From the NCBI RefSeq assembly GCF_007197755.1, contig NZ_CP041636.1, positions 3,508,001 to 3,572,000 on the forward strand: a stretch of DNA of 64,000 nucleotides. The letters run 5' to 3'. How positions within the stretch are numbered: the first letter of the stretch is position 1; each line of letters begins with the position of its first letter. The stretch is from Ferrovibrio terrae (GTDB lineage Bacteria; Pseudomonadota; Alphaproteobacteria; Ferrovibrionales; Ferrovibrionaceae). Below, piece after piece: positions 30,830 to 39,224 of this stretch. The notes beneath the pieces are model-generated. The model was not told the origin of the DNA, ran no database searches, and saw nothing but the letters and a program-made list of their open reading frames with translations. The translations under genes and the position numbers were made by a program.

Positions 30830-32065
30830 TCAGCTCTGGCGCTGCGGCAGCCGGGCGTCGGACAGGTCCGCGCCCTCCAGCAGGGCACGCGACATGTCGG
30901 CCTCGTCCAGCCAGGCCTGATTCAGCCTGGCACCGCGCAGGTCGGCGCCACGCAGTATACTGCGCGTCAGATTGACCGGGAAAGCGCGGTCCACGCTCAC
31001 CTTCAACGGGCCGAGATCGGCATCGCGCAGATCGGCGCGCACCAGCATGGCGCCGGTCAGATTGGCGCCGCGCAGATCGGCGCCCGAAAGATTGCAGTCG
31101 CGCAGATCGGCTTCCGCCAGCTTGGCGCCCTGCAGCGAGGCGCGCGCCAGATCCAGCCCCTGAAGAATGACGCCGTCCATGGCCGCACCGGTCAGCACGA
31201 TGCCGGGCCGGGCGCCGATCAGGCGCAGATCGAGACGGCTGAAATCGAACAACCGGCCCTGACGGCCGCCGGTCTCCACCCAGGTCCGGTAGAGGCGGAA
31301 GGCTTCCTCGATCGGCACGCCAAGTTCCGCCAGCGGCCGGCCGCGCGGCTTGTCATCCAGCACGCCATGCACATCGGCGCCGGCCATCATGGCATTCTCA
31401 AGCTTTACACCGACCAGCACCGCACCGCGCAGATGCGCATCCTTGAGATTGGCACCACTGAGATCGGCGCCGGAAAGATTTGCGCCATCCAGTTTCGCGG
31501 AGGTGAGATTGGCGCGGGTCAGCACGCAGTTGACCAGCACCGCATCCGTGAAGTCGGTGCGGCCGGCGGCAACGCCCGTCATGTTGGCGCCGGTGAGATC
31601 GGCTGCAACGAGACGCGCACCACCAAGATCAACAGCTTCGTGATCGGGTTTCTTCAACCGCATATTGCCGGTGGTGTCGCGCTCGGCGATGACGCCGTCG
31701 CGCATGTCGGCATCCTGCAGGCGCGCGCCGGTCAGATCAGCGCCACGCAAAGACGCGCCGCGCAGATCGGCGCGATCAAGGCGTGCGCCATGCATGACTG
31801 CGCCGCGCAGATCGACGCCATACAGGACGGCGCTGCTGAGATTTGTGTCGGAGAAATTGGCGGATTGCAGATTGCAGCCGGTAAAGTCGGCGCCGGACAG
31901 ATCGGCACCAGCCATGGTCAGATGCGAGAGATCGCGAAACTGAAAGATAGCCCGCTTACCGCCAGGCAAGCGCTGGCGGTATTTTTCATGGTCGGCGATG
32001 GTGGCGAGCAGTTCGCCATATCCCACCTTCGGCCGCTGACGCTTCGATGTATCTATACCTGCCAC
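30830..32065 (-). CDS. Pentapeptide-repeat protein (about 411 aa)
   Basis: Most of the protein is A(D/N)LxG repeats in two blocks. One begins after RAIFQFRDLSHLTMAGADLS near residue 45 and the other covers roughly the last 150 residues. They are separated by a linker with YRTWVETGGRQGRLFDFS that matches the linker in the protein encoded at 2155-3138. No signal peptide or TM helix is seen. The start is uncertain: the longest frame begins with TTG at 32089, whereas the GTG at 32065 has a G-run seven bases upstream and is used here. The function is unknown. Confidence 0.85.
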   Translation of the reverse strand: MAGIDTSKRQRPKVGYGELLATIADHEKYRQRLPGGKRAIFQFRDLSHLTMAGADLSGADFTGCNLQSANFSDTNLSSAVLYGVDLRGAVMHGARLDRADLRGASLRGADLTGARLQDADMRDGVIAERDTTGNMRLKKPDHEAVDLGGARLVAADLTGANMTGVAAGRTDFTDAVLVNCVLTRANLTSAKLDGANLSGADLSGANLKDAHLRGAVLVGVKLENAMMAGADVHGVLDDKPRGRPLAELGVPIEEAFRLYRTWVETGGRQGRLFDFSRLDLRLIGARPGIVLTGAAMDGVILQGLDLARASLQGAKLAEADLRDCNLSGADLRGANLTGAMLVRADLRDADLGPLKVSVDRAFPVNLTRSILRGADLRGARLNQAWLDEADMSRALLEGADLSDARLPQRQS

Positions 32066-32181
32066 GGTCGGACCCCCCGGCCGACACAAAACCCTGTAAT
32101 CGGCCTCTTATAGCAAGCCGACTCGCATTAGGGTAGCACAGCCAGCGTTACGAATCAGTCTCGCAGCCAGTGGCAGTATGG

Positions 32182-32883
32182 TTAGTTTCGAGCGCGTAAC
32201 AGCGCTAGAAATTGGGCAGTTGCCTGCAGGTCGGCCAGCAGCCCGGTGCGGCGGGCGACGGCTTCGGCATCCTCCCCCCAGCGCTCGGCCTGATACAGCT
32301 CGTCCAGCAGGGCAGCCCGGTGCGCGCCATCGGCATCCAGACGGCCATCCAGCAGGGCCAGTCCGATCACCACGGACCCCGTGTTTGTGGTGGCGCCATG
32401 CAGGGCCGTCAGCCGCCAGGCATCCAGCCCGTCACAGACCCGCTCCAGCCGCGGCGTCAGTTCGGCGGGTTGTGTCACCGCAATGATGCCGGACGTGACG
32501 TTCATCTGAACGTCATACCGGTCGCGGAACCAGTCGAGCAGCGGCTGCCACTCCGCCGCCTGCCGCTCGGCCAGAACCGCCGGTTCGTCGGCGCGGTAGG
32601 ACAGCAGGTCGGTCCCGCCGTAGCGGACAACGTCGGTGCGGGCAAAAGCCGGATCGATCATCACGCGGTCGATTGATGTGGCGGCAAGCTGCATCAGCGG
32701 CATCGACTGCGGCCGGATCTCAACCTGCTGGGCCTGCCATTCGCCGGCAATCGCCTCGGCCAGCGCGAGCGTCGGCAGGCGCATCTCGGCCTTGGCCGGG
32801 GTTTTCAGCACCCGGCCATCCAGGCGGATGATCGCGCCGTCGTCCGCCTGCTCCGCCGTGACGAGCTTGTAGAAACGTTTCAT
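32182..32883 (-). CDS. ATP12-family F1-ATPase assembly chaperone
   Basis: A 233-residue homologue of mitochondrial Atp12, which chaperones the F1 alpha subunit during ATP synthase assembly. RFYKLVTAEQADDGAIIRLDGRVLKTPAK at the N-terminus (cut here for description) and LAEAIAGEWQAQ, with TSIDRVMIDPAF, are diagnostic. The family is shared by alphaproteobacteria and mitochondria. It follows the AsmA gene by 22 bases and belongs with the HAD hydrolase and AsmA gene in one minus-strand row. The start ATG is followed by KRFYK, as expected. Confidence 0.92.
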   Translation of the reverse strand: MKRFYKLVTAEQADDGAIIRLDGRVLKTPAKAEMRLPTLALAEAIAGEWQAQQVEIRPQSMPLMQLAATSIDRVMIDPAFARTDVVRYGGTDLLSYRADEPAVLAERQAAEWQPLLDWFRDRYDVQMNVTSGIIAVTQPAELTPRLERVCDGLDAWRLTALHGATTNTGSVVIGLALLDGRLDADGAHRAALLDELYQAERWGEDAEAVARRTGLLADLQATAQFLALLRARN

Positions 32884-32905
32884 GACGGCGGCTTATAGCG
32901 GCGCG

Positions 32906-34990
32906 TCAGCGCCCCAGCAAGTTGCCCAGACCGCGACGCAGGGCATCGCCCCGGCTTTCGGGCTTTTGCTGGTCCTGCGTCTGGGTGCCAGTTGCAGGGG
33001 AACCCGTAGCTGGCTTCGCCGATTGCGGCACCGGCCGGCCTTCCGCCAGCGCCACAGCCTTGGCGCAGGCCGTCGCGGCATCGTCTCCACCCGAGCCCAT
33101 GGCCGGCGACAGCAGCGCCAGCGGGCCAAGCGCCGCCACGCCGGCAACAGCGCCGAGCACGCCCTTGGCGAGCGCCGCGCTGTCTGGCGTGAAGCTCGGA
33201 TCGGCCAGGCTGCCGCGCACATTCACCGGCGGCAGCATCGCGGCCAGGCCAGTGTCGCGCGACGACGGCACCAGCTTGAGGTCGATCCGCTCGGTGCCCA
33301 GATTGATGGTGCCGTCGCCAGTCATCGTCATGCTGCCGGTTTCAGCCAGGATCGCCTTGGGAGTCACCACGCCGTTCTTGAAATCCAGCCCGCTGACCAC
33401 GCAATGCAGCTTGGTCTTCGCCGTGGCACGATCGAGTGCAGAAACAGCGCGTGCAAGGCCCGGCAGGAAGTCGCGGATATATTCTTCCTTCAGTTCGCCC
33501 TCGCCGACCTTCAGCACCATCTTGCCGTTCAGGCCGGCCATCATCTGCTGCATGGAGGCCGCGCTGCTGGTGACATCGAGCACCAGATCGGCCGGGCCGC
33601 CGCGCCGCACGATATCGGTGATGCCGGCCTTCTGCAGATACTCGCTCAGCACCACGCCCTTGCCATCGAGTTTCGCGGTCATTGATTTCGATTTGGCATT
33701 GACGGTGATGTCGCCATTCAGGCTGCCATTCGACAGATTGGCGATGGCCGGTTTTGCATTCAGCACGCCGTCCTTGAGCGTGAGATTGAGCGCCACGCCC
33801 TGCGCATCGAGCTTGGGCGCTTTCAATCGCTCGGCCTTGTAGCTGCCGGTCGCATCGACGGCATTCAACCCCTCCAGCGGCAGCGGATCGCTGCTAAACA
33901 GGCGCTTCTGCCCGCCGGCGCTGCTGCCGGCAGACCCCCCAGCCGCTGTACTGCCGCCAGTTGCCGGTTTGGCGCTGTCTTTCGGCATCAGTTGCGTGAC
34001 ATCCATATTCTTCGAGGCGAGATCGAACCGCACGGCAGGCTTCGCGCCCGCCAGATTCACTTCGCCGTTGCCGGACAGATCGCTGTCGGCAACTTTGGCG
34101 GCGATGTTGCTGAGCGCGTAACGCTGCGGCCCGGTATCCTTCACATCGGCCTGCAGGGTCAGCGGCACAGCCGGCGCGCTGGCGCCGGCGAGCGCGGCAA
34201 CCTTTGAAAGGTCGGGCGCATCGACGGTCAGTTTCAGCGCAATACCCTTGGCCTGCATCGGCTGGGCGATGCTGCCATCCACGCTGACTTTCGCGCCCGG
34301 CAAGGTCGCGGCCATCTTCACCGGCCAGGGCCGGCTGCCCGACATCAGGTCGTCGAAGCTGCCCAGCGTGCCGTCGGCGGTGATCGCCTTGCCATCCACA
34401 TCGGCAACCATCTTGACGGCCAGCAGGCCACCCTTGGCCTGCTTCACGGTCAGTTCGCTCAGCACGACATTATTCTGGCTATTGGCCTGGGCATCGCGAT
34501 AGGTGAGCCGGACATTCTTCAGCGCGACATTCTCGATCGACGGAATGATCGTGCCGCCGGACTGAGTTGTAGCCTGGCTCTGCGGCTGCTGCTGGGGGGC
34601 CGGTTTCTGGCCGGTAAAATCCCAGTTGCCCCGGCCCTGCCGGTCCTTTTCCAACAGCAGGTCGACGTCGTTCAGCACAAGGCTGTCGACCTTCACCTGC
34701 CCGCCGATCAGCGCCATGAGATCGACCTGTGCGGTGAACTCGCCTACGGTCGCCATCTGCGGACGGCCGCCCCAGGCAGCGTTGGCGAAGCTGACCTGCT
34801 TCACCCCGATGCCCAGCGGCCAGAGGCTGAGCTTCATGTCCTGCGCGATGTCGAGCTTGCGCCCGGTGGCGTTCTCGACGGCCGCCACGATCTGCGGCTT
34901 GAAGCGGTTCACATCCACCGTCAGCACGGCGATAACCGCACCGGCGACCAGCAGCACGACAACGGCCACTATCCATTTCAGAATACGCAT
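32906..34990 (-). CDS. AsmA-family inner-membrane protein
   Basis: A 694-residue protein anchored by a single N-terminal TM helix (residues ~4-23, LKWIVAVVVLLVAGAVIAV). The AsmA-type domain follows, with VDVNRFKPQIVAAVENATGR and LDIAQDMKLSLWPLGIGV. The middle and C-terminal parts hold long beta-strand repeats separated by Gly/Ser/Ala-rich spacers, and the tail is polar and Gln-rich. AsmA-like proteins are thought to form bridges for phospholipid movement between inner and outer membrane. GAGGGA precedes the ATG. It lies 11 bases after the HAD gene. Confidence 0.9.
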   Translation of the reverse strand: MRILKWIVAVVVLLVAGAVIAVLTVDVNRFKPQIVAAVENATGRKLDIAQDMKLSLWPLGIGVKQVSFANAAWGGRPQMATVGEFTAQVDLMALIGGQVKVDSLVLNDVDLLLEKDRQGRGNWDFTGQKPAPQQQPQSQATTQSGGTIIPSIENVALKNVRLTYRDAQANSQNNVVLSELTVKQAKGGLLAVKMVADVDGKAITADGTLGSFDDLMSGSRPWPVKMAATLPGAKVSVDGSIAQPMQAKGIALKLTVDAPDLSKVAALAGASAPAVPLTLQADVKDTGPQRYALSNIAAKVADSDLSGNGEVNLAGAKPAVRFDLASKNMDVTQLMPKDSAKPATGGSTAAGGSAGSSAGGQKRLFSSDPLPLEGLNAVDATGSYKAERLKAPKLDAQGVALNLTLKDGVLNAKPAIANLSNGSLNGDITVNAKSKSMTAKLDGKGVVLSEYLQKAGITDIVRRGGPADLVLDVTSSAASMQQMMAGLNGKMVLKVGEGELKEEYIRDFLPGLARAVSALDRATAKTKLHCVVSGLDFKNGVVTPKAILAETGSMTMTGDGTINLGTERIDLKLVPSSRDTGLAAMLPPVNVRGSLADPSFTPDSAALAKGVLGAVAGVAALGPLALLSPAMGSGGDDAATACAKAVALAEGRPVPQSAKPATGSPATGTQTQDQQKPESRGDALRRGLGNLLGR

Positions 34991-35001
34991 GCGGTCCCTC
35001 C

Positions 35002-35724
35002 TCAGGCGGCTGACGAGGATCTGGTCAAAAGCTCAATTACCAGATCAGGAAGTTCCCCAAAGTTTTTGATTATGCTTGCTGCTCCGGTTTCGAGCAGTAT
35101 CTGTTCATCGTGATAGCCCCAGGCCACGCCGATCGCCTGAACGCCGGCATTGCGGGCCATCTCCATGTCGTAAGTGGTGTCACCGACCACGATTGTCGAG
35201 GCCGGAACGGCGCCGGTTTCAGCCATCGCCTGCAGCACCATGTCAGGCGCCGGCTTGCCGTTCGCCACCACATCACAGGTCTGCAGGGTGATGAAGCGTT
35301 CGGTCAGGCTGTGGGTCGCCAGCGTGTAGTTCAGCCCGCGCCGCGCCTTGCCGGTGGCGACGCCGAGCAGGAAACCAGCCTGCTCGAGCCGGTCCAGCGT
35401 CGCAACGAGTCCGGGGAACAGCGGCTCGTGGTGATCGGGCTCCAGCCGCTGGGCTATGGCGGCGGTCTTGTAGGCATGGACCACGGGATTGAGCGCCGGG
35501 GAGCCAAGTGGCAGCAGCAGATGTTCGATGGCCACTTCCAGCGGCAGGCCGACCGTACGGCGCACGGCATCCGCGTCGGGCAGGACCAGGCCATTGGCAG
35601 CGAAGGCGCTGTGCATGGCGCTGACGATGTGGTGTTGGCTGTCTACCAGCGTCCCGTCGCAGTCAAAGATCACCAGACGCGGCGGGTCGAGGCTGTCGGA
35701 CAGTTGAATCAGGTCTGCACTCAT
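35002..35724 (-). CDS. HAD-superfamily hydrolase (phosphoglycolate-phosphatase-like)
   Basis: A 240-residue haloacid-dehalogenase-fold phosphatase. Motif I is VIFDCDGTLVDSQ with the nucleophile Asp, motif II/III residues lie in GVATGKARRGL, and motif IV is VVGDTTYDMEMARNAG. The helical cap sits between motifs I and II, as in Gph/PGP enzymes. Substrate is not predictable. In alphaproteobacteria this gene often lies between an RluA gene and the ATP12 gene; here an AsmA gene sits between it and ATP12. The start at 35724 gives a short N-terminal extension; there is no strong ribosome binding site. Confidence 0.86.
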   Translation of the reverse strand: MSADLIQLSDSLDPPRLVIFDCDGTLVDSQHHIVSAMHSAFAANGLVLPDADAVRRTVGLPLEVAIEHLLLPLGSPALNPVVHAYKTAAIAQRLEPDHHEPLFPGLVATLDRLEQAGFLLGVATGKARRGLNYTLATHSLTERFITLQTCDVVANGKPAPDMVLQAMAETGAVPASTIVVGDTTYDMEMARNAGVQAIGVAWGYHDEQILLETGAASIIKNFGELPDLVIELLTRSSSAA

Positions 35725-35799
35725 AGGGGCAGAATCGCACGGTCGGCCCCGCGGCTCAACCACGCCGACCGGCAGAAACAAATATTTGATATTGCTCAG

Positions 35800-35839
35800 A
35801 AAATAGAAGGCCCTCCGCTGTCCTCCAGCGAAGGGCCTT
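35800..35839 (-). terminator. Intrinsic terminator of the small secreted-protein gene
   Basis: A 14-bp stem with one wobble or mismatch position (AAGGCCCTYCGCTG, 35807-35820, with its partner at 35826-35839) and a 5-base loop. Read on the minus strand it is followed by CTATTTTCT. It lies 24 bases past the stop of the Lys/Ala-repeat gene and before the HAD gene. Confidence 0.8.
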
Positions 35840-35863
35840 CCTCATGAATCCGGATAGGCCGGG

Positions 35864-36214
35864 CTAGTTCACACTGCGGGCCTTCTCGTCAGCCTTGCGC
35901 TGCTGCTTGCGGGCATCAGCCTTCTGTTCGTCGGCCTTGCGCTGGGCAGCGGCCTTGTCGCTGTTGGCATCGCGCTGCGCGTCGGCTTTCTTCTCCTCGG
36001 CTTTGCGCTGCGCCTTCATCGCATCGGCCTTCTTTTCGTCGGCCTTGCGCTGCTCCTTGCGGGCGTCCGTCTGGGCGTCCTGCGCGATCGCGTCGCCGCG
36101 CGGGGTACTTGGGGTCGTGCTCTGCGCCCAGGCGCCGCCAGCCGCACCCAGCGCGACGGTACCAGCCACGGTCAGGGCAGTGGCGAGGGATTTCAGCGAA
36201 ACAGTGTTGGACAT
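35864..36214 (-). CDS. Small secreted Lys/Ala/Glu-repeat protein
   Basis: A 116-residue protein with a Sec signal peptide (residues 1-30, ending AWA-QS). The mature part is built from repeats close to QRKADEKKADA and is almost wholly Ala, Lys, Asp, Glu, Arg and Gln, so it should be a single highly charged helix or coiled coil with no cysteine or aromatic residue. The ATG at 36214 has AGGAGGT upstream, a near-perfect ribosome binding site suggesting strong translation. It has its own terminator. No family function is known to me; a periplasmic stress or scaffolding role would be a guess. Confidence 0.8.
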   Translation of the reverse strand: MSNTVSLKSLATALTVAGTVALGAAGGAWAQSTTPSTPRGDAIAQDAQTDARKEQRKADEKKADAMKAQRKAEEKKADAQRDANSDKAAAQRKADEQKADARKQQRKADEKARSVN

Positions 36215-36336
36215 GACTAAACCTCCTGGACTTGTAAACTCTGGCAAGGCGGTCTGCCGCCTCACCCGACTAAGATGGATGACGAAAGTGGCCTCACAAG
36301 GCTGCAAAAAAGGTCATTCTGTGTCATAGGTTAGGC

Positions 36337-36837
36337 ATGAAACGCACCGCCAAGACCACCCGCAAAACCGCCTCTTCCGCCTCCATCACCCAGGGACTGA
36401 CGCAGCTCGGCCAGAACGCGACGCAGCCGCAAAGCCCAGATGAGGCTTCGCTGGAGACCGTGCCGAATCCCCAGCCCGGCACGACCTATCTGATCCGCTT
36501 CACGCAGCCGGAATTTACCAGCCTGTGTCCAATGACAGGACAGCCGGATTTCGCCCATCTGGTGATCGACTATGTGCCGAACCGGCAGATCGTTGAGTCG
36601 AAGTCGCTGAAGCTGTTCCTCAACAGCTTCCGCAATCACGGCGCCTTCCACGAGGACTGCACGATCAGCATCGCGAAGCGACTTATCGCGGCGATGAAGC
36701 CGCGCTGGCTGCGCATCGGCGGCTACTGGTATCCGCGCGGCGGCATGCCCATCGACGTGTTCTGGCAGACCGGCAAACCGCCGGCCGACCTGTGGCTGCC
36801 CGACCAGGGCGTGGCCAACTATCGCGGTCGCGGCTGA
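36337..36837 (+). CDS. queF: NADPH-dependent 7-cyano-7-deazaguanine reductase
   Basis: QueF reduces preQ0 to preQ1, a step in queuosine tRNA modification. The 166-residue unimodular form has the catalytic Cys in [16 protein letters not shown], the substrate-binding [21 protein letters not shown] and the late [16 protein letters not shown] segment. The N-terminus (~30 residues) is a Thr/Ser/Lys-rich extension of low complexity. It is divergent from the small secreted-protein gene and is followed after 7 bases by a lipoprotein gene. No preQ1 riboswitch was found upstream. Confidence 0.94.
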   Translation: MKRTAKTTRKTASSASITQGLTQLGQNATQPQSPDEASLETVPNPQPGTTYLIRFTQPEFTSLCPMTGQPDFAHLVIDYVPNRQIVESKSLKLFLNSFRNHGAFHEDCTISIAKRLIAAMKPRWLRIGGYWYPRGGMPIDVFWQTGKPPADLWLPDQGVANYRGRG

Positions 36838-36844
36838 CGACCCG

Positions 36845-37672
36845 ATGCGGCGCGGTGCTCTCCACGCGGCGCTGATCTTTCTCGTGGCCGGACTCGCCGG
36901 CTGCGATAACATGCGCGACCTGAACCGCAGCCTGTATCGCGGACTGGGCGGCGAAACCCGTACGCGCCCCATCGAAGGCAGCACCAGCACCAGCACCAGC
37001 GCCGGCATCCCCTGCTTCAGCGCCGAGACCGGGCTGCTCTATACCAGCCAGACCGGCCGCTGCGCGCCGGGCTACGCGCCGATCGGCACGACGGAAGCCC
37101 AGCAGCAATTCCAGACCGCGGCGCAGCGCGCGCCGGTCGCCGGTCGCGGCGCGCCTGAGATCACACCGATGCCGCAGCAGACAAGGCAGGCCGCGCGTCC
37201 AGGTATCGGAGCCGTACCGCAATCCAACGTGCCGCCATCAGGGCCCAGTGGATCTCCTGGGGCTACGCCCAGTTCGCCTTACGCCGTGAACGACGCCCGC
37301 GTTGGCGAAGGCGTGTTTGCGCTGTGCTACAACGACAGCGCTGGCCATGTCTTCGAGGCACCGGGCTGTCCGCCGGGCAGCCGCTGGATCAACACCGACG
37401 AGGCCGAGCTGCTGCAGCGCGCACAGCTGGCCGAGGCCTCGTGGTGCTTCTTCCCCGGCCGCAGCGTGCTGTATCGCAGCCGTGCTTGCCGCCCCGGCGA
37501 TCAGAAACTCAACGTGGCCGAAGCCGACCGCGTCTGGGACACCCTGCCGGCCGACCGCCGCACGCGCAACCGGCCATCCGCGACCGGCGGTGGCGCGGGA
37601 GCACCGGTCCCAACGATGGACGCTGCGCCGCGCGGCGGCGTGAATGCGACGCCGCTGCCCCCGACACGGTAG
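36845..37672 (+). CDS. Lipoprotein with three Cys-x-Pro-Gly repeats
   Basis: A 275-residue predicted lipoprotein: N-terminal hydrophobic stretch and lipobox LAGC, with Cys20 as the lipidation site. Three similar modules follow, each with a cysteine pair 14-16 residues apart and a C-x-P-G end: Cys57/Cys73, Cys161/Cys175 and Cys201/Cys215. Pattern: C-[FY], then L/V-Y/F, then C-x-P-G. A long Pro/Gln/Gly-rich spacer separates the first from the second. The cysteine pairs could form disulfides in the periplasm. No known domain was recognised. It is likely cotranscribed with queF but shows no metabolic relation to it. Confidence 0.75.
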   Translation: MRRGALHAALIFLVAGLAGCDNMRDLNRSLYRGLGGETRTRPIEGSTSTSTSAGIPCFSAETGLLYTSQTGRCAPGYAPIGTTEAQQQFQTAAQRAPVAGRGAPEITPMPQQTRQAARPGIGAVPQSNVPPSGPSGSPGATPSSPYAVNDARVGEGVFALCYNDSAGHVFEAPGCPPGSRWINTDEAELLQRAQLAEASWCFFPGRSVLYRSRACRPGDQKLNVAEADRVWDTLPADRRTRNRPSATGGGAGAPVPTMDAAPRGGVNATPLPPTR

Positions 37673-37676
37673 ACTC

Positions 37677-38282
37677 TTAAGCGATAGCAGCCGCGTTCGG
37701 GATCACCAGCGCGAAACGGTCATTCAGCGCCGCCATGGTGATGCGGTGCATTTCAGCCGCCGCGATCGTACCGGTGCCGGCCGGATCCGGCAGGTCGCGA
37801 TCGGCACAGGCCGCATTCACCACCACGCCGCGATAGCCGTGGTCGATGGCGTTGCGCGCCGTGGCGCTGACGCACATATGGGTCTGGAAGCCGGCAATGA
37901 TCAGCTCCTTGCGGCCCAGTTCCTTCAGCACGGCATCCAAATCGGTGCCGGCGAAAGAGTTCGGCAGCCCCTTGGTGACCACGCGCTCATTGCCCTGCGG
38001 ACCGACACCGGCGATGAACTCCGCCTTGGGGCCTTCGGGATTGAACAGCGCGCCGCCCGGCTTGCCATAATGGCGCACATGCACGATGGGTGCGCCGGCC
38101 TTGCGGGCAGCAGTCAGCAGCTTGCCGATCTCGGCCACCGCCGCATCCATGCCGGTCAGCGGCAGGCCGCCATCGGCCAGGTATTCGTTCTGGTGATCGA
38201 TCAGCAGCAGGGTGGACTTCTCCCAGGCCACCGGGATCCCGGCAGCGCCGGCCATTTCCAGCAGGGTTTTCGGACGCGACAT
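37677..38282 (-). CDS. Isochorismatase-family cysteine hydrolase
   Basis: A 201-residue alpha/beta hydrolase of the isochorismatase-like superfamily. The catalytic Asp lies in TLLLIDHQNEY, and the nucleophile Cys in GFQTHMCVSATARNA, with the Gly/cis-peptide region around it. Members cleave amides or vinyl ethers (nicotinamidases, N-carbamoyl hydrolases); the substrate here is unknown. The ATG at 38282 has GGAGAG four bases upstream; the longer frame has no such site. It is transcribed divergently from a LysR-type regulator gene that probably controls it. Confidence 0.88.
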   Translation of the reverse strand: MSRPKTLLEMAGAAGIPVAWEKSTLLLIDHQNEYLADGGLPLTGMDAAVAEIGKLLTAARKAGAPIVHVRHYGKPGGALFNPEGPKAEFIAGVGPQGNERVVTKGLPNSFAGTDLDAVLKELGRKELIIAGFQTHMCVSATARNAIDHGYRGVVVNAACADRDLPDPAGTGTIAAAEMHRITMAALNDRFALVIPNAAAIA

Positions 38283-38357
38283 CACACTCTCCATAAATAA
38301 CGATGCCGTCTGAAATAGCGGCTGGCAGCATCTGTGCATATTCCATAAGATCGCGCG
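38283..38357. promoter_or_regulatory. Divergent promoter region, isochorismatase / LysR
   Basis: A 75-bp gap between two divergent starts, unusually AT-rich for this window. CCATAA occurs near both ends, and GATGC/GCATC lies inverted around the middle. Such gaps usually hold a LysR operator (T-N11-A type) and both promoters. No single -35/-10 pair is convincing. Confidence 0.4.
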
Positions 38358-39224
38358 ATGCCTCTGCAAAAACGCACAGACGCTCTGGACTGGAACGACC
38401 TGCGCTACGTACTGGCGCTGGCCCGTCATGGCAGCCTGTCGGCCACCGCTCGGCTGCTGAAGGTGAACCACGCCACGGTGGCCCGGCGCATCGCCGCACT
38501 GGAAGGTAGCCTGGGCATGACACTCTTCGAACGGCGCGCACGCGGCTATGTGCCGACACCGGCGGCGGCACCCGTACTGCAGGCCGCCGAGCAGATCGAG
38601 GCGCCCCTGCTGCGGCTGGCGCGCCTGGGCGATGCAAAAACGGGCGAGCAGATCGCCGGCACCGTACGCATCACCTGCACCGAGGGTGTCGCGAGCCACA
38701 CAGTGGCACCGCAGCTCGCCGGCTTACGTCAGCGCTGGCCCGGCCTGCAGATCGAACTGGCGGTGGAACATCGCTCACTCAGCCTGGCGCGCCGCGAAGC
38801 CGACATCGCGATCCGCTGGGCGCGTCCCAAAACCGGCGAGCTCTATGCCAGCAAACTCGGCGCGGTGCCCTATCGGCTGTACCGCAATCCGGCAGCACTC
38901 GATCGCAATGCCGTGGCGGCCTTCGATGAAAGCCTAGCTGAAATTCCGGAATCACTCTGGCTAAAGACATCCGGGCTGACGCAGGCGATCCGCAGCAACA
39001 GCATGATCCCGCTGGTGGCGGCTGCGCGCGCCGGCGCCTGCGCCGTGCTGCTGCCGGAATATATCGGCCGGCAATATGCCGAACTGATGCCCGATCCGGG
39101 CAAACCACCGGTGACGCGCGAACTGTGGCTGGTGCTGCATCGCGACCTGCGCAACACGCCACGCATCCGTGTCGTGACGGACTATCTGTCCGATAGCATC
39201 CGCAGGATGCTGCGCACCGCCTAG
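38358..39224 (+). CDS. LysR-family transcriptional regulator
   Basis: A 288-residue regulator. The winged helix-turn-helix is in residues ~12-70 (ALARHGSLSATARLLKVNHA, then RRIAALEGSLGMTLFERR), followed by a periplasmic-binding-like effector domain that begins near residue 100 (GTVRITCTEGVASH). Divergent placement from the isochorismatase-like gene suggests autoregulation and control of that gene. The effector is unknown. The stop codon overlaps the convergent DUF3422 stop within CTAG. Confidence 0.92.
   Translation: MPLQKRTDALDWNDLRYVLALARHGSLSATARLLKVNHATVARRIAALEGSLGMTLFERRARGYVPTPAAAPVLQAAEQIEAPLLRLARLGDAKTGEQIAGTVRITCTEGVASHTVAPQLAGLRQRWPGLQIELAVEHRSLSLARREADIAIRWARPKTGELYASKLGAVPYRLYRNPAALDRNAVAAFDESLAEIPESLWLKTSGLTQAIRSNSMIPLVAAARAGACAVLLPEYIGRQYAELMPDPGKPPVTRELWLVLHRDLRNTPRIRVVTDYLSDSIRRMLRTA

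Noticed and set aside
36215-36336. Possible preQ1 riboswitch before queF
   Set aside because: The gap contains an A-run and a small hairpin but not the preQ1-I consensus or its pseudoknot pattern, and the hairpin lies far from the start.
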